Positions 43,208-56,374 are shown, numbered from the stretch's first letter. The stretch: DNA of 64,000 nt from Dromaius novaehollandiae (GCF_036370855.1 NW_026991398.1:2108001-2172000), one strand, 5' to 3'. Translations and numbers: made by a program. The notes: generated by a model not told the origin, from the sequence alone.

Positions 43208-44167
43208 TCACTTCTGGAGAGCAATGGCAATGTTACCACTGCTGAAAAATGTCCACGAAATCACTTTCCTCAGGGCATCCTGGAGCTCCTTGTTCCTCAT
43301 GCTGTAGATGAGGGGGTTCAGAGTTGGAGGCACCACCGAGTACAGAACAGACACCACCAGATCCAGAGCTGGGGAGGAGAGGGAGGGGGGCTTCAGGTAG
43401 GCAAACATGACAGTGCTGAGAAACAGGGAGACGACAGCCAGGTGCGGGAGGCACATGGAAAAGGCTTTGTGCCGGCCCTGCTCAGAGGGGATCCTCAGCA
43501 CAGCAGTGAAGATCTGCACGTAGGACAGCACAATGAAAACGAAACACCCAAACATTAAACAGGCAGTAACCACACTAACCGCAGCTTCCCTGAGGTAGGA
43601 GTCTGAGCAGGAGAGCTTGAGGATCTGGGGGATTTCACAGAAGAACTGGTCCACTGTGTTGCCTTGGCAGAGTGGTATTGAAAATGTGTTAGCAGTGTGC
43701 AGGAGAGCATTGAGAAAACCACTGGCCCAGACAGCTGCTGCCATTTTGACACAAGCTCTGCTGCCCATGAGCATGCTGTAGTGCAGGGGTCTGCAGATGG
43801 CAACAAAGCGGTCATAGGCCATGACTGTGAGGAGAGAATACTCTCCTCCAAACAAGAAGACAACCAGGAAGACCTGGGCAACACATCCTGAGTAGGAAAT
43901 GGCCCTGGTGTCCCACAGGGAATTGGCCATGGCTTTGGGGACAGTGGTGGAGATGGTGCCAAGGTCGAGGATGGAGAGGTTGAGGAGAAAGAAATACATG
44001 GGGGTGTGGAGGCGGTGGTCGCAGGCTACAATTGTGATGATGAGGCCGTTGCCCAGGAGGGCAGCCAGGTAGATGCCCAGGAAGAGCGAGAAGTGCAAGA
44101 GCTGCAGCTCCCATGTGTCTGTGAATGCCAGGAGCAGGAACTCATTGAGGGAGCTGCTGTTGGACAT
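43208..44167 (-). CDS. OR4: olfactory receptor, OR14-like, intact
   Basis: A 319-residue odorant receptor and the inverted partner of OR1. It has NSS at residue 3, LLGN in TM1, LHTPMYFF in TM2, MAYDRF at 116-121, the loop cysteines, SY in TM5, KAFSMCLPHL in TM6 and NPLIY in TM7 (here preceded by PPTL instead of PPAV). It shares the longer C-terminal tail (about 16 residues past OR3's end) only with OR1. The reading frame is open for 58 codons upstream of MSNSSS, but that extension crosses a splice acceptor (AG at 44193-44192) and is not expected to be translated, so I begin at 44167. An AATAAA lies 188 bases after the stop. It sits in cassette D, with the shared homeodomain-like site and first-exon donor upstream, although the Olf/EBF-like site carries one change. 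Confidence 0.95.
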   Translation of the reverse strand: MSNSSSLNEFLLLAFTDTWELQLLHFSLFLGIYLAALLGNGLIITIVACDHRLHTPMYFFLLNLSILDLGTISTTVPKAMANSLWDTRAISYSGCVAQVFLVVFLFGGEYSLLTVMAYDRFVAICRPLHYSMLMGSRACVKMAAAVWASGFLNALLHTANTFSIPLCQGNTVDQFFCEIPQILKLSCSDSYLREAAVSVVTACLMFGCFVFIVLSYVQIFTAVLRIPSEQGRHKAFSMCLPHLAVVSLFLSTVMFAYLKPPSLSSPALDLVVSVLYSVVPPTLNPLIYSMRNKELQDALRKVISWTFFSSGNIAIALQK

Positions 44168-44190
44168 TTTGCTACCTCCATGCATGGGGG

Positions 44191-44194
44191 ACTG
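44191..44194 (-). other. Splice acceptor before OR4 coding exon
   Basis: Minus-strand CTTTTCTCCTTTGGACAG ends at 44192, leaving a 24-base leader before the ATG. Confidence 0.5.
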
Positions 44195-46508
44195 TCCAAA
44201 GGAGAAAAGACATTGAGAAGTTAGAGAATTTTCAAGCAAAAAGCCCCCAGTTGTTGCAGTTCTCATACAACCCCCCACTTTGCTTTTCTCTTTACTGAGA
44301 GGATCTCTATGCAGCTCCCTTGCTTGAGATCTACTTTGCACTGGCTGAGTGTGCTGCCGTGAGGAGCAGGGGCCTCTGCCCGTGGGCTCCAGAGGAGTCT
44401 GTCCTGCTGTATGGCAGTGGGAACAGGGGACTATTTCTGTCAGGTGAAATTCACTTTGCCTATAGAAGAGCTTTCTAGTGTCTTCATTCTGAATTGCAAA
44501 GAATGAGGTTGGAGAAAAGAAAAATTAGTGATTTTTTAATATTATTTATTTTCTTTTGCATGTCCATGTCACCGCTGGGACTTGTTCCTTGAAGGTGGAA
44601 ATCCTCAGCATTTCTACTGAGTCCTCAGAAAAATGGATTGACTGTCCCTTGCTGCAGAGTGAGGACAGCTAGTCTATTAGTCCTGTTCCAAGCTGTCCTG
44701 TGCTTGCATGTCTTTGAGCTGGAGCATAAGCCACACTCATATGCTGCCCTAAAAAGAAACCAGCCACTGCTGAGAGCCAGTTTCAAAGTGCAGACATCCA
44801 GCCTTGGACCAGAGGGAGGTCTGCACACTCCCCTTCTAGCCAAGGACACACAGGGCTCTTTTCAGATGCCTATATACAGCCTCCCACCACTATCTCCATA
44901 CTCTCAGCATCTCTGCACCTTCTTCTTTTCTCTCTTAGATATCACAGAGATGCTATGAGACAGCTGTGCCTTTCTAGAGGGCAGCTCGCAGCCCAGCAGG
45001 ACCCAAAAAGGAAACGGTCAAAGGACCATTAGGACTGAAGATGGTCTCTCCTTAAGGGAGGATCAGCTCATTTCCCAACCCCAGAGCTCCACAGGTCAGA
45101 AGGGGGCTGGGGAAATCTCATTTCCATGCAGATCCCTCTGTTGCACAACTTGCAGCACTCATGTCTGAACCCCACCCCTGAGACCTGAGAGCAAGAACAG
45201 GAACAGCATGGACAGGAGGAGAAAGAAGGAGCAACCCCGTGATCCTACTGCTGAAGGAGGCAAGGAGAAAAGAGAGAAAGATGGGAACTCAGGAAAGCCT
45301 TACCCACCTGGACATGCCACCTTGCAGATGGTGACATTACAGGACAGTCACCCTCAGCCACTTTGTCAGACAGCATGAAACGGGTCCGTGGAAAGAGAGA
45401 GGTTCCTCTCCTCTGCAGGACGTCTGGCTGCAGAGAAGATGGCTCATGCCCTAGACTCCATATCTTTCAGGGCAGAGGCTCTGCTGGGTGGGAGAGGAGA
45501 CACAGGGCACTTGCTCAGAGGAAGACATCAGCATCAAAAGTACTGACCATGACTTGCCTAAATCCATTCTCCCATGATGTTTCTGTTAGCAGTTCCTTCT
45601 CATTCCCTGCCCATCTCTGCTGCCTGGAGCTGTCCTTGCTGGAAGCTCTTTCTCTGTCCCAACATCTTTTCCCTAGTCTGTGCTCCCAGACCCCTTCCCA
45701 CCCTCTGTGTGCTCAGTTCTGCCCTACAGAAGCCCCCCAGGACAGGGCACTTGCCAGGGGCATCTCTGTGCATGCAGGTCCTAAGCAGCAAGTGAGATAA
45801 ACTCCCATGAGGCCACACAGGTGATGCTAATGCTGTCTGTAGACTAAGGTGAGGCTAAAGCAGCTTGATGAGATTTCTCACAGACCTATTAATCTCTCAG
45901 AATAAAGGTTCAGGAGTCCCAGTTCCTTGACAAAACAGAGAAGTCTTTCTTTTTTTCTCCCTGACAAAATGAGGGAATTGAAAGTGCAGATACCAGAAGC
46001 AAAGCTCCTTCTCTTTCAGGTAGCCCTTCTCTTGATATTTCTCTTGAAAGTTTCCTCAGACATCTCCTGTGCATGAGCTAGAGCTGTGAGCAGCCCTGAT
46101 CCACACAGCACCCTCTCAGCGGGAGAATGAACCTGCCCTGCTGGGGGTCGCTCCTCTCACCCAGAGCTTCTCCCTGCAGTGCCATGGGGAGCTCCCTGGG
46201 CAGGCTGAGTGCTGACCCTCACAGGCAGCAGAATCACTGCTCTGAACTTGTCTGAATTACAGCCCTGCACAGACCTGAGGGCACATCCAGGCTTCACCCC
46301 CATGCAGCTGAACCTGGAAGAAGGGAGCAGCATGCCCTGTCCCTGAGATGGTGTGACAGGGAATCCCTGCTCTAAAGCATCTCCTCCTCTTATGCACTAG
46401 AAGAACAGGGAGAGCAATTCTTAAAAAGCCTATCAGTCATGGGATGGAATGGGTTCAGAAGATCCCTCCCGAAACCTCAATAATATTGCTGTACAGCCAG
46501 AGACTTAC

Positions 46509-46780
46509 TGTGTCAAGGGATGTGAAGATTTCTCCCACAAGCAGCTCTCCTCTGTCCTCCCACTCCACACTGCCTTGCACTCCTCTCTGCCTTCTCTCAG
46601 CTCATGTCAGCAGCAGCAGGCAGTGCCCGCAGCCCTGCTGCTCTTTGCAGAGGAGCTGCTCCTGCACACAGCTGTGTCTGGGCAGTGCTGCCAGGTTGTC
46701 AGGAGCTCCCTCCATCCCAGGAGCCTGGTCCCACTCAGGAGCAGAGGCCCAGCTGAAGACACAAATGTCTCTGTCCCTTG
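46509..46780 (-). other. Putative non-coding first exon of OR4 (5' end uncertain)
   Basis: Minus-strand CTTGACACA is followed by the donor GTAAGT (46508-46503). Splicing to the acceptor at 44192 would remove 2317 bases. Homologous to the first exons proposed for OR1 and OR3. Confidence 0.42.
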
Positions 46781-46787
46781 TGCTCCC

Positions 46788-46827
46788 TCCTCCTCGGAAA
46801 TGTTCACTGCAGTAAACTAAAATAATC
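46788..46827 (-). promoter_or_regulatory. Putative OR4 promoter: homeodomain-like site, altered Olf/EBF-like site
   Basis: GATTATTTTAGTTTA (minus, 46827-46813) is intact, but the next motif reads TCCGAGGAGGA (46798-46788), differing from cassettes A and C by one base at a core position of the TCCCNNRRGRR consensus. Confidence 0.42.
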
Positions 46828-48509
46828 GCCTATTGTCCTTTGCTAAAGAGTGCAGAGAAACTGATTCCAACATTGCAACTTATTTCATCAGAGGCTGTCT
46901 ATCTATGATCAGTGGAAATGTCCCACTCTGGAAGCCCCTATTCCTATCTCTTCACTAGGCAGGACACCTAGACAGGGACAAGAAGGGAGGTCATTGACAC
47001 ATGGTTTGCGTGTTGATTCAGATGAGTCAATCTGGACATCACACGCTGGTTTAGAAGCCCCTGGGTTGGGGTGGGATTCAGATCTCTCCTGTGAACTCCA
47101 CAAACACAGAGGAGGTGGGATTGCCCTTGCCAAAACTGAAGTGAGCACACACAGAGCTCTGCATGGGAGCTCCTTGTCTAAGCTCCCGTTATAATCACTG
47201 GAGAGGGAGAATGAGTCAGTTGCCCACACACAAACACCTGGTAACAGTTGAAGAGACAGAGGTGGTTAAAGGCATGTGCCAGTGTCTGCTTGCTCTGGCT
47301 GAGTGACTATGAGACCCCCATCCTTCCAGAACATCAGGTGGGGGCCAGGTGGGGAGTTTCCTTGGCCTTCTGTAATGACACTAGATGCCTACTGCTCCTA
47401 CTAGAACTCCACTCACTGTGAAGCAGAGACACAGGCAGACCTCTGCAGTCCCAAAAGCTAACAGAATTCAGTGCAGACATGTGATTTAATGACATAAGAT
47501 AGGCCATAGGTAGGGATCATATCTGATGCCTGGGGTGTCCAGCACAACCACATGTCTCTAGCACATACAGCATGGCACCTGCAGGAAAACCATGCCCCTT
47601 TGGAGTGGTGCTGGGCAAGTGCCCCAGGGCCCCTCAGGTTTCCTACCTGTGCACAAACAACTGGATCCCCACTGCTGCCATTAGGCCAAGTCCATCCCAG
47701 CTACGTTCAAGTGTGCTGCATAAATGGGAGGCACATCACACCAAGGTCTCTGCTCTAGTCTCTGCACTCTCAAACCCTCTTGCTCTCCTCCCCCCTGAAC
47801 CTCTTCTCACCCCTGGATGTTATGACCAGGGACTGGGCTAATGATGACCTCAGGGTGGCTCGATCACAGGCTGCCTAGGCCCCGGGACTTCTTCAGTGGC
47901 ACCTTGTCCTGCTTGGACATCAGTCCACCTCTGTCACAGGCCCCATGGTGCTGCAGAGTCGGCTCAGGCAGCAAACCCCTCTCCTGCCATTCCTGCACAG
48001 CCCAGCTCTGTTTCTCCCTGGCCTTGGGCACTGCAGGGTTTGCTCTCTCAGTGGGAACCTCCTTTCACCATCACATTGCCACCTGCTATCTATGCCAGCA
48101 TGTCTCTGCTCTGAAGTGGGGCCATCGTACACACGGTGTCCTTGGATTTGGGTAACTGGTTTCACCATGACCAATCTGTTCTCTGTGCCACAGCTGAGGC
48201 TCTGTAGCCCAAAGAGATGCAAATGCCTGCAGGCTGGGGCACAGCCAGGAGCACAAGCTGTCACAGGACTGCAACATCATTGGAAGAACTGATTTGTGGT
48301 GGGAGCACCCACATGACTGGAGCGCTCTTATTGGAGGGTACAAGCTCTTCAAGAGAGACTGTCAAGGAAGATGAGGAGGGGGGATGTCCTTGGTGTGAAG
48401 GGGCAGCTCAGATGTGTGGAGCTCTTCCATGGAAGAAGCAAGGCTTTGCATGAGTGCTTGGATGCAGTCTCCTTTAAGCAATGTGAACAAATCTGTGACT
48501 CACGGGCCC

Positions 48510-51105
48510 TGGTTCTTAGGGTGGTGGTGATGGTGGTGATTTTCATGTCCCAGATATTAACTGGAAGGGCAAGCAGCAGAGTGCAAGCAGGCCAGGCGGT
48601 TTCTGGAGGGCATCGGGGACAACTTCTTAGCACAGGTGTATGATGGGACAATACTCATGATACTTTCTTATATCCACTAATTTCAAACAGGGAGGAACTG
48701 ACCAGGGATGGGATAGGCAGTGGCAGCCTTGCCTACAGTGACCATGAAAAAGTAGAGTTCTATATCCTGAGCAGAGAGAGGAAGGATAGTGGCAGAGCAC
48801 AGACCCTGGACTTCAGAGGAGCAGACTTGGGCCTGTTCAGGGGATGGTGGGGGTTCCCATGGGAGGCAGTTCTGAAGGGTCTAGGAGCTCAGGAAAGCCA
48901 TCAGGTCTTTAAGGACAGCATCTGCCACACACAAGGACGGTCCGTCCCAATACTCAGAAAAACTAGTAGACATCTCAGGAGATCGGCTTGGCTGCATTGG
49001 GAACTCAAGACTGAGCTCCAGGGCAATAAGGCAGCATACCGGAAGCAGGAGGAAGGAGAGGCTGCAAAGGAGAAATTCAGAAACATTGTCCAGCAAAGCA
49101 GGCATGGTGTTAGAGAAGCCAAAGCTCCCCAAGTGAAGACACTTGCAGGGTACATCAAGGGCATGAGGAAGAGCTGCTGCTGCTTCAGTTGCAGGAAAAG
49201 GGTGAAAAGGAAAATGTGGGCTCACTGCTGAATGGGGCAGGGAATCTAGTAGTAGCAAATATAGATAGGAATGAGCTCAAGTCCTTCTTGGCTTCAGTCT
49301 TCACCAGCAAAGTCTCCAAGGCTGTTGTGCCTAGAGTCAGGACTTCAGAAGAGAAGAGTGACCAACAGTGGATGACAGCTGAGTGAGGCAACTCAACTCA
49401 TACAAGTCTATGAGACTGGATGGGCTGCATCCAAGGACATTGAGAGGGCTCGTCACTATCACAAGATGACCATTCTCTATCACCTTTGAAAGGCTGTGAA
49501 GATCAAGGGAATTCCCAATGAGCAGAAAAAGGAATGTGTTGTGTCCATCCTCAAAAAAGGCCACAAGGGCACCCCAAGGAGCTGCAAGCCATTCAGCCTA
49601 GCTTTCATGAAGAATGTTTCATGGAATGATGCCTCTCTCATTACAGTTACGGGCATGTGAAGAAGGTGACTGGGAGCAGTCAGCATGGATTTTCTGAAGC
49701 TAAATCATTCCTGAGCAACCTGATTGCCTTCTGTGATAAAAGACCAGCACTTATGGAAGAGAGGAGAGGAGTGGATGTCATGATTTTAGCAAGGTGCTTG
49801 ACACTGTCTCACAACAAGTAAGGCATTATGATAGGCTGGGTAGACAACCAAATGAGAAAAAAGCTGGTTGGATGATCGAGCTCAGAGGGTTTTTGTGAAT
49901 GGGTCAGGCTTTACCTGGAAGCCAGTGACAAGTGGAGGATGCAGGGGTCTATATTCTTACTTGTCCCGTCTAACAGGTTCATCAGTGACCTGGAGGACAC
50001 AACTCTCATCACAGTTGCAGATGGCACCTAATCAGGAGAACAGTCGTAAGGTTGAGGGCTGCCATCCAGATAGATCTCAGCAGGCAGGAGGAATGGACTG
50101 CCAGAAACTTTGTGAAATTCACAAACAAAACAAATGCCTGGTCCTGCACCCGGGGTAGACCTGTAGTGATATGGGCCTTTCGGTGCATCACCTGCAGTGA
50201 TATGGGCTCAGGAGCACCCAGCAGGGCAGCAACTCTGCAGAAAAAGATGTGGGATTCTTTGTGGTTAGCGAGCTGAACGTGAGCCAGCAGCATGCCCTGG
50301 CACCAAAGGAGGCCACAGCATCCTGGGCTGCCTGAATAAGAACACAGCCGGGAGATGGAGGGAAGTTACTATCCTCCTCTACTCAAAACTCATTAGAGCA
50401 CATCTAGATACTACATCCATTTGGGGCCCTCTTCAGAAAAACACCGTTGATTACAAGGAGTGAATTCAGTGGCAGGCCCTCAAGGTGGTTGGGTGCTGGA
50501 GCACTTGCCCTGTGAGGAGAGACTGACACCTGTACCTTAGTACAAGATACCAAATAAGTGTGACACACACAGAAAGCATGAGGGTGATTGCATCTAATGT
50601 GCCTAAGGTCCTCAGCAAATCCAGTAAAATACAGAAGGAGTGGAAGAACCATTAACATCCCAGGCACACACAGGGAACGTTGACTTTGTCACTATGGGAG
50701 GCTGAGGGAGCTAGGTTTATTCAGCCTGGAGAAGAGAAGGCTTTGGGCAGACCTAATTACAGTCTCCCCACGCCTGCCAGAATGTCACCAAGAAGACTGA
50801 GCCAGGCTTTTCATCGTTGTGCATGACGAGAGGATGAGGCCTAATGGCCATTAGCTGAAACAAGAGAGGTTCAGGCTGGGTGTAAGGAGAAACTTTTGAC
50901 CCCTCCAGACAGTCAAGCACTGGAGCAGGTTGCTCAGAGAGGCTGTGCCATCTCCATCCTCAGAGGTTTTCAAGTCCTAAATGACTAAAGCCCTGAGCAA
51001 CCTGGCTGCTGACCAGGTCAGCTGATAGCTGACTTTGCTGTGGGAAGGAAGCTGGGCCAGAGATGGTTGCCATGGTGATTCCTACCTTTGCCAGCAGTTC
51101 CTTTA
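48510..51105 (+). mobile_element. CR1 LINE, long but decayed copy
   Basis: Successive frames read as CR1 ORF2: at 48827-49231 (GAQESHQVFKDS, KTELQGNKAAYRKQEE), at 49189-49386 (LLNGAGNLVVANIDRNELKS), then the reverse transcriptase region (CAGCATGGATTTTCTGAAGC near 49681; RAQRVFVNGSGFTWKPVTSG at about 49880). The 3' untranslated part is recognisable at 50700-51060 (TTCAGCCTGGAGAAGAGAAGG). There are several frameshifts and stops; it is not active. Confidence 0.85.
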
Positions 51106-53163
51106 AACTAATACCTCCTTTTATTATGTGTAGCGTCCTGCAGTTCCTCCTGCTGTTATCCTGTCAGAGGCACTGCAAGGCAGGATGAGCCATCTGCGCA
51201 CACACATTTACAGCTGAAACAATGGAGCTTCAGTCCAGAGGGGCCTTGAGAAACTTGGGCATTTGGCCAACAGAAACCTCATGACGTTGTACAAGGAGAA
51301 GTGGCAGGTCCTGCGTCAGGGGACAGAACAACTCATGCTTCAGGACAGGCTGGAACCTAACGGACAAAGGAGTGACCCCATGGAGAAGGGCCTGGATGTT
51401 ACGAGGGATGCCATATGAGCCGGCGTAGGCACTCACTGCAAATGAGGCCAGCTGCATACTGAGCTGCATTAGGAAGAGCATAGCCACCCGGGCAAGGGCA
51501 CTTCTTATCCCCCTTAGCTCAGCACTGGAGTGGCCACATCTGGAACAGTGTGTCCCAGTGTGGGCTGCTCAGTGCTGGAGGAATGGGGAGCAACTGGAGA
51601 GAGTCCGGAGGAGGTCTGCCAAGATGGGGTTTCTGTCCTCAGGCACATGGCCTGTAAGGAGAGGCTGAGGGACCTGGGCTTCTTTAGCTTGGTGAAGTGT
51701 TAGAGATAAGGGGAATACAGGGGTAGGGTAGCCTGTGACTTCTTGAAGAGTGATTTCAGAGATGATGGAGCTTTTCTTGGTAGTGGGAAACAGCACAAAA
51801 GGGGGAAACAGCCACAAACTGCAGATGAAAGGTACAGACTGGATGTCTGGAAGAATAAATGTCACTTGAAGGGTAGTGCTGTGGTGCAACAGGTCACCCA
51901 GGGGGAGTCTGTGATCAGCCCCTGGCTTTGCATTTCAAAGAACAGCCAAGGAGGACAGAGACACATCAGTAAAGACTGAGAGATCCCAGTATGAGAGCAA
52001 GGTGGGGAAGCAGGCTGGGTGTCTACTGCCTGCAGGGAAACAGGTGCAGGTTTGGGACAGCTTAGGACAGCCTGAGGTGGAGATGGCTGAGGACACTGTC
52101 AAGGCTGAAAGCCTTCAACAGAACTGAGGTCTCTGTCTTCTTGGCTATGGCTGGTGTCTCTGCCATTGAGGCCTATGAGAAGAAACTTTTTTCTTATGGC
52201 ACCAGGGCCTCTTTGCCTGCCTTCCCCCAGGGACCCAAGGTGTGCTGTATCGTTGTCCTGCATTTGGCCTTGCACACCCCGACCTGTGCACTGCCCCCAG
52301 GAACAGCCCTGGGCAACACATGGGGGAAAGGATCGCCCTACCCAGGAGCTGTGTGTCAGTGCCTGGCTGCTCTGCTTGATAACACACATCCAGGTTGACT
52401 TGGCATCAGAGGCACCTGCACATTGCCTTTGCCTGCCTGCAATCAGGGCCTCCAACTTTCTGCTCTAATCAGCCCCCAGGGAGTCTTCCTTGCTAATGGC
52501 CCTCAGTGGGACCCATTAACACTCCAAGAAACTTTGGGATTTTCTTCTGACTTCAACTTCTTGAGAGGTTTGTTCAGTCTCCTCTCAGCCTGTGAGGTTC
52601 ATGGACTCAGCACCAAATACACCCGAGGGGTCATTAAAATGCATAGCTCCCCAAAGAGCCATGACTCTTCCCATGATTTTCTTCAGCACTTCAATTCTTG
52701 TGTGGTTAATCGGAGAGGTTTCAGGAGTGTATTGAAAAAGAAAGAATTTCTGGTTTTAAAGCTTTTTCCATATTTTTCATCTTACAAATTGGAGTGATAT
52801 GACATTCTCCAACTGATACTGATCCAGAGTGTCTCCTAATGAAGTCTGCACATGGAGGAAAAGCAGCATCCTTGATGTTAGACATGCATGGAAAAGATTC
52901 CTCCCCACCTCCCCAGCCCTGACAGTTCCCTCATTAGCCACTGGGGACTTAGAGCACTCCTGCTAAAAATCTAACCTTTTTCCACTCAAGGCTGTAGCTA
53001 AATGTTACAGCTCATGTGCATCAATTCCTACCTGCTTTCCATAGAGAACTAGCTGCAAAGAGATGTCTCAATTGCAATCAAACAAAAATAAACTCAATCC
53101 AGTGTCATAAGAAATAAAATGCACTTCTCAACTGTATGCCAAGTCCAGGTTGCCTCCAGTGAG
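51105..53163 (+). repeat. CR1 3' tail plus R1, copy d
   Basis: 51230-51960 matches the CR1 3' region (AAGGAGAAGTGGCAGGTCCTGC, GAGGCCAGCTGCATACTGAGC, GAGAGAGTCCGGAGGAGG, GGAGAGGCTGAGGGACCTGG). R1 follows from about 51975. The LTR target AAGGAT at 52328-52333 is single and uninterrupted. R1 is cut at about 53163 by the start of minisatellite M3. Confidence 0.7.
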
Positions 53164-53164
53164 G

Positions 53165-55150
53165 CCCATCAGCTGATCACATACAAGAACCTCACAATCA
53201 TCTTCCAAGCCCAGGGCCAGCTGCTGGCCTTTCAGCTTCCCTGATGGACATGAAGACTCAGCTCTGTGCCTGCTGCTACCCAATCAGGTCCTCCAGCAGA
53301 AGTGACCTCACAATCACCATCCAAGACATGCACCAGCAGGGACAGGAGAGACCACAAAGTCAACATCCTAGCCCTGTGCCTGTGCGTAGCCTAGTAGGTA
53401 CTACGGCAGCAGTGACCTCACAAGGAGCATCCAAGCAAATGAGCTGCTGCTATCCAATCAGGTCATCAAGAAGAAGGGACATGGCAAAGTCATTACCAAG
53501 CCAGAGGCCAGCTCCTGGCTTATCAGGCATTCACAAACAATTCACCTCACAATCAGCATCCAATCCACGTGCCTACTACTGGTCTACCAGCTGCTTGGGC
53601 AGAAGGGGCCTCACATGCACATGTCCCAGCCATGAGTCTGCTGCTGGTCTATCACAGCCTGAGACAGAAGTGACCTCACCACCACTTTCCCAGCAATGTG
53701 CCTGCTGCTGGCCCATCACCTGCACAGACAGAAGTGACATCACTTTCACCTTTATGGTCATGTGCCTACATGACCATCCGAGGTGCTTCTGAGAAATAAC
53801 TGCTCTCATCATAGTGTCCCCACCAGTCAGCCTTCATTCGGCCTACCAGCTGATCCTTTAGAAGTAACCTCACAGCCCTCTTCCAAGCCCACCTGCCTGC
53901 AGCAGGCCTTTCAGCTTCTCAGAAGGACTGGACTTGCCATATGCCTGCTGCTATCCAAACAGGTACTCAGGCAGAAGTGACATCACAACACCCAAGCCAT
54001 GTGCCTGCAAGTGGCCTATCAGGTACTCAGGCAGAAGTGACTGCACAAACACCTTCTCTGCGGATGAGCCAGGGGCTGCCCTACCACATGCTGAGACAGA
54101 AGTGACCTCACAATCAACATCCAAGCCATGTGCCTGATGTTGGCCTATCAGGTACTGAGACACAAGTGACCTCACAGACAGTTTCCCACCCATGTGCTTG
54201 CTCCTGCCCCATCACCTGCAGACACAGAAGTGACCTCACACTCACCTGCATGGCAATGATGTGCCTCAAACTGGCCTTTGAACTTTAGAGCCTATCAGCC
54301 TGTCAGATACCAGGTCCCTCATTGTATCGTCCAAGCCCAGGTGCCTGCTGCTGACATGTCAGCTTCTCAGGTGGACATGACCCAGCCCTGTGCCTGCTGC
54401 CATCCAATCAGGTATTCAGGCAGAAGTGTCTTCATAAACATCATCTAAGCTATGTGCCTGCTCCTGGCTTATCCAGTACTGAGGCAGAAATGACCTCAAA
54501 ATCAGCATCCTAGCCATGGGCCTGCTGCTGGCCTATCAGGCACTCTGGCAGAAGTGACCTCCCAGACAGTTTCCCACCCATGTGCTTGCTCCTGGCCCAT
54601 CACCTGCGGACACAAAAGTGACCTCACAGTCACCTGCATGGTCCTGTGTCTCCTAAGAGTGTACAAGCTTCTGAGACACAATCCTCTCCTGCAGTACAGG
54701 CATGATACAAGAGATGTTTGTCCTGCCATTCAGAGGGACCTCAGCAGGCTGGAGAAATGGGTACAGAGAAACCTCATGAAGTTTCACAAAGGGAAATGCA
54801 ATGTCTTGCACCAGGACACGCCGCGTGCTGACTGGCTGGAAAGCAGCTCAGCAGAGAAGGACCTACTTGGGGGCTCTGGGAGGCAGCACACAGCAGCATA
54901 AGCCAGAAACACGTCCACATGGCAAAGGCAGCCCATGACTTCCTGGGCTGCATTAGGGTAGTGCTGGCAGCAGGGCAAGGGCTCTGTGCCTGCAGGCTCT
55001 GTGTCAGCAGGAGATGGGCCTGCTCTCTAATCAGATACTCATCAGATACTGGCCCAGCAGATGATGAGGTACAAAAAACCTCACAGTCCCCTTCCAAGCT
55101 CACTGCCAGCTGCTGGCCGTTCAGCCTCCTGATGGACATGATGACCCAGC
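53165..55150 (+). repeat. Minisatellite array M3 (~64-bp unit)
   Basis: Same unit and orientation as M2. Core starts at 54037, 54102, 54166 and 54230 are 65, 64 and 64 bases apart, and 53670 to 53734 is 64. It holds a CR1 fragment at 54680-54975 in the same context as M2. Confidence 0.85.
54680..54975 (+). mobile_element. CR1 LINE internal fragment inside minisatellite M3
   Basis: Frame with PAIQRDLSRLEKWVQRNLMK then LESSSAEKDL, and TTCCTGGGCTGCATTAGGGTAGTG, homologous to 11945-12250 with the same flanks (ACAAGCTTCTGAGACACAATC before it; GGGCTCTGTGCCTGCAGGCTC after it). Confidence 0.82.
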
Positions 55151-55226
55151 TATGTGGGTTTGTTTTTTCTCTCTCTAGGAGAAAGGAGACACACTGGGAT
55201 CTAGTCAGCATCCCAGCTGGAGATCC

Positions 55227-56372
55227 TGGCAAGAGCTTCAGGAACTGCAGGCCTCAACCAGCTCAGTGGCACATTGCAGAACATGCTCAGCTGAGGAGCA
55301 TGTGGAAAGGTGAGGAACATAATTCTGAGGGGGCTTGCAAGTTATTTGCATCAAACAACTTCAGCTGTGCAAGCTGATTCTCAGCTATGACCCCTGAAGT
55401 ATTTCCTGCTGACTTGCAGGCAAGTGCTTGAGCATCACTACTCACTCTGGTATGCCCACCTGGGAGAAGTGTTTTTAAAGCCAATTATTTTCTGAGGAAA
55501 TCCTTTATCTTTGGAAGTTTCCCTTATTTTGCCCATTTGAAAAGCTAATGAGTGGCACTACTGCTTGAAAGGGTGCCTCTGAGAGCTGCACTGTGCCAAG
55601 ACCTCTTCCTTGTTAAGTCCCATGTGATCTAAACTGCTCTCTGAGGCCTCCTGCTTGATGTCAGACCCTGGACGTTTTTTTTCAGAGGCCAGGGCAGTGC
55701 GCAGATCATACCAGAGAGCCCCAAAGCAGTGAGGCCTTCAGCAGGAAGAGCTCAAGACCCTCTCCCCCCCAACTACAATTCACTGGATTGAAGGGGGAGT
55801 AATTGGATAGTTAAGTAAGGGTTAATTGAGGGACACTACTGCATTATTAGCAAAGAGTTTCTAGGGTCTGCTGCATGAGAAGAAAAGAGTGTCTGCACCC
55901 ACATAGTCTCTGCTAACAGGAGAGAGAGGTAACTGCTATGCCGCTAGCCTAAAAAAAATTGTGGTTGTACACACCCCAGAAGTGTTAAATTCAAGAATCT
56001 CCAACAAGGAACCCTTTCTGAAAGATGACCTCTTCTACTCCAAATACTCTAAGCTGCATATTTATATGTATTTCACAGTCTGTGTGGCATATCTGGCTGC
56101 AGATCCTGGCAAGAGCTTTGGAAGTTCAAGGCCTGAACCTCAGTGCACAGAAGGCAGCAGGCTGCCAGCATCCCTGGCTGTCACCACCAGGGCAGCCTGG
56201 GCCCTGCGAGCCAAGTCACCTCCTCCCCTCCAAGGGCTCCCCAGCTCCCCAGCCTGGCAGCACTCCCCACACACAGCACTGCTCTCTCCAGACACTTCCT
56301 CTCATAAGAAGTACAAACACACTGGGGCCACCACCCATCCCGAGCACAGGGCACCCCACCACTGTGACACAC
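55227..56372 (+). repeat. Duplicated block U, copy 2
   Basis: Direct copy of 36678-37928, about 18.5 kb further on. Open frames of 198 and 241 codons cross its 3' half, but both are open in a CCACC-rich stretch and differ from copy 1, so I do not call a gene. Confidence 0.75.
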
Positions 56373-56374
56373 CG

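Larger units (their letters stand above)
41340..48500 (-). repeat. Segmental duplication D (OR4 cassette)
   Basis: Direct copy of cassette C and inverted copy of cassette A (see landmarks there). It holds the OR4 exon, its putative first exon and a promoter with one altered base. It is followed directly by a long CR1 element. Outside OR4 I see no coding gene. Confidence 0.8.

Noticed and set aside
53165-55150. CRISPR-like array (regular repeats with variable spacers)
   Set aside because: Vertebrate DNA, degenerate units with no exact repeat, and no cas genes.
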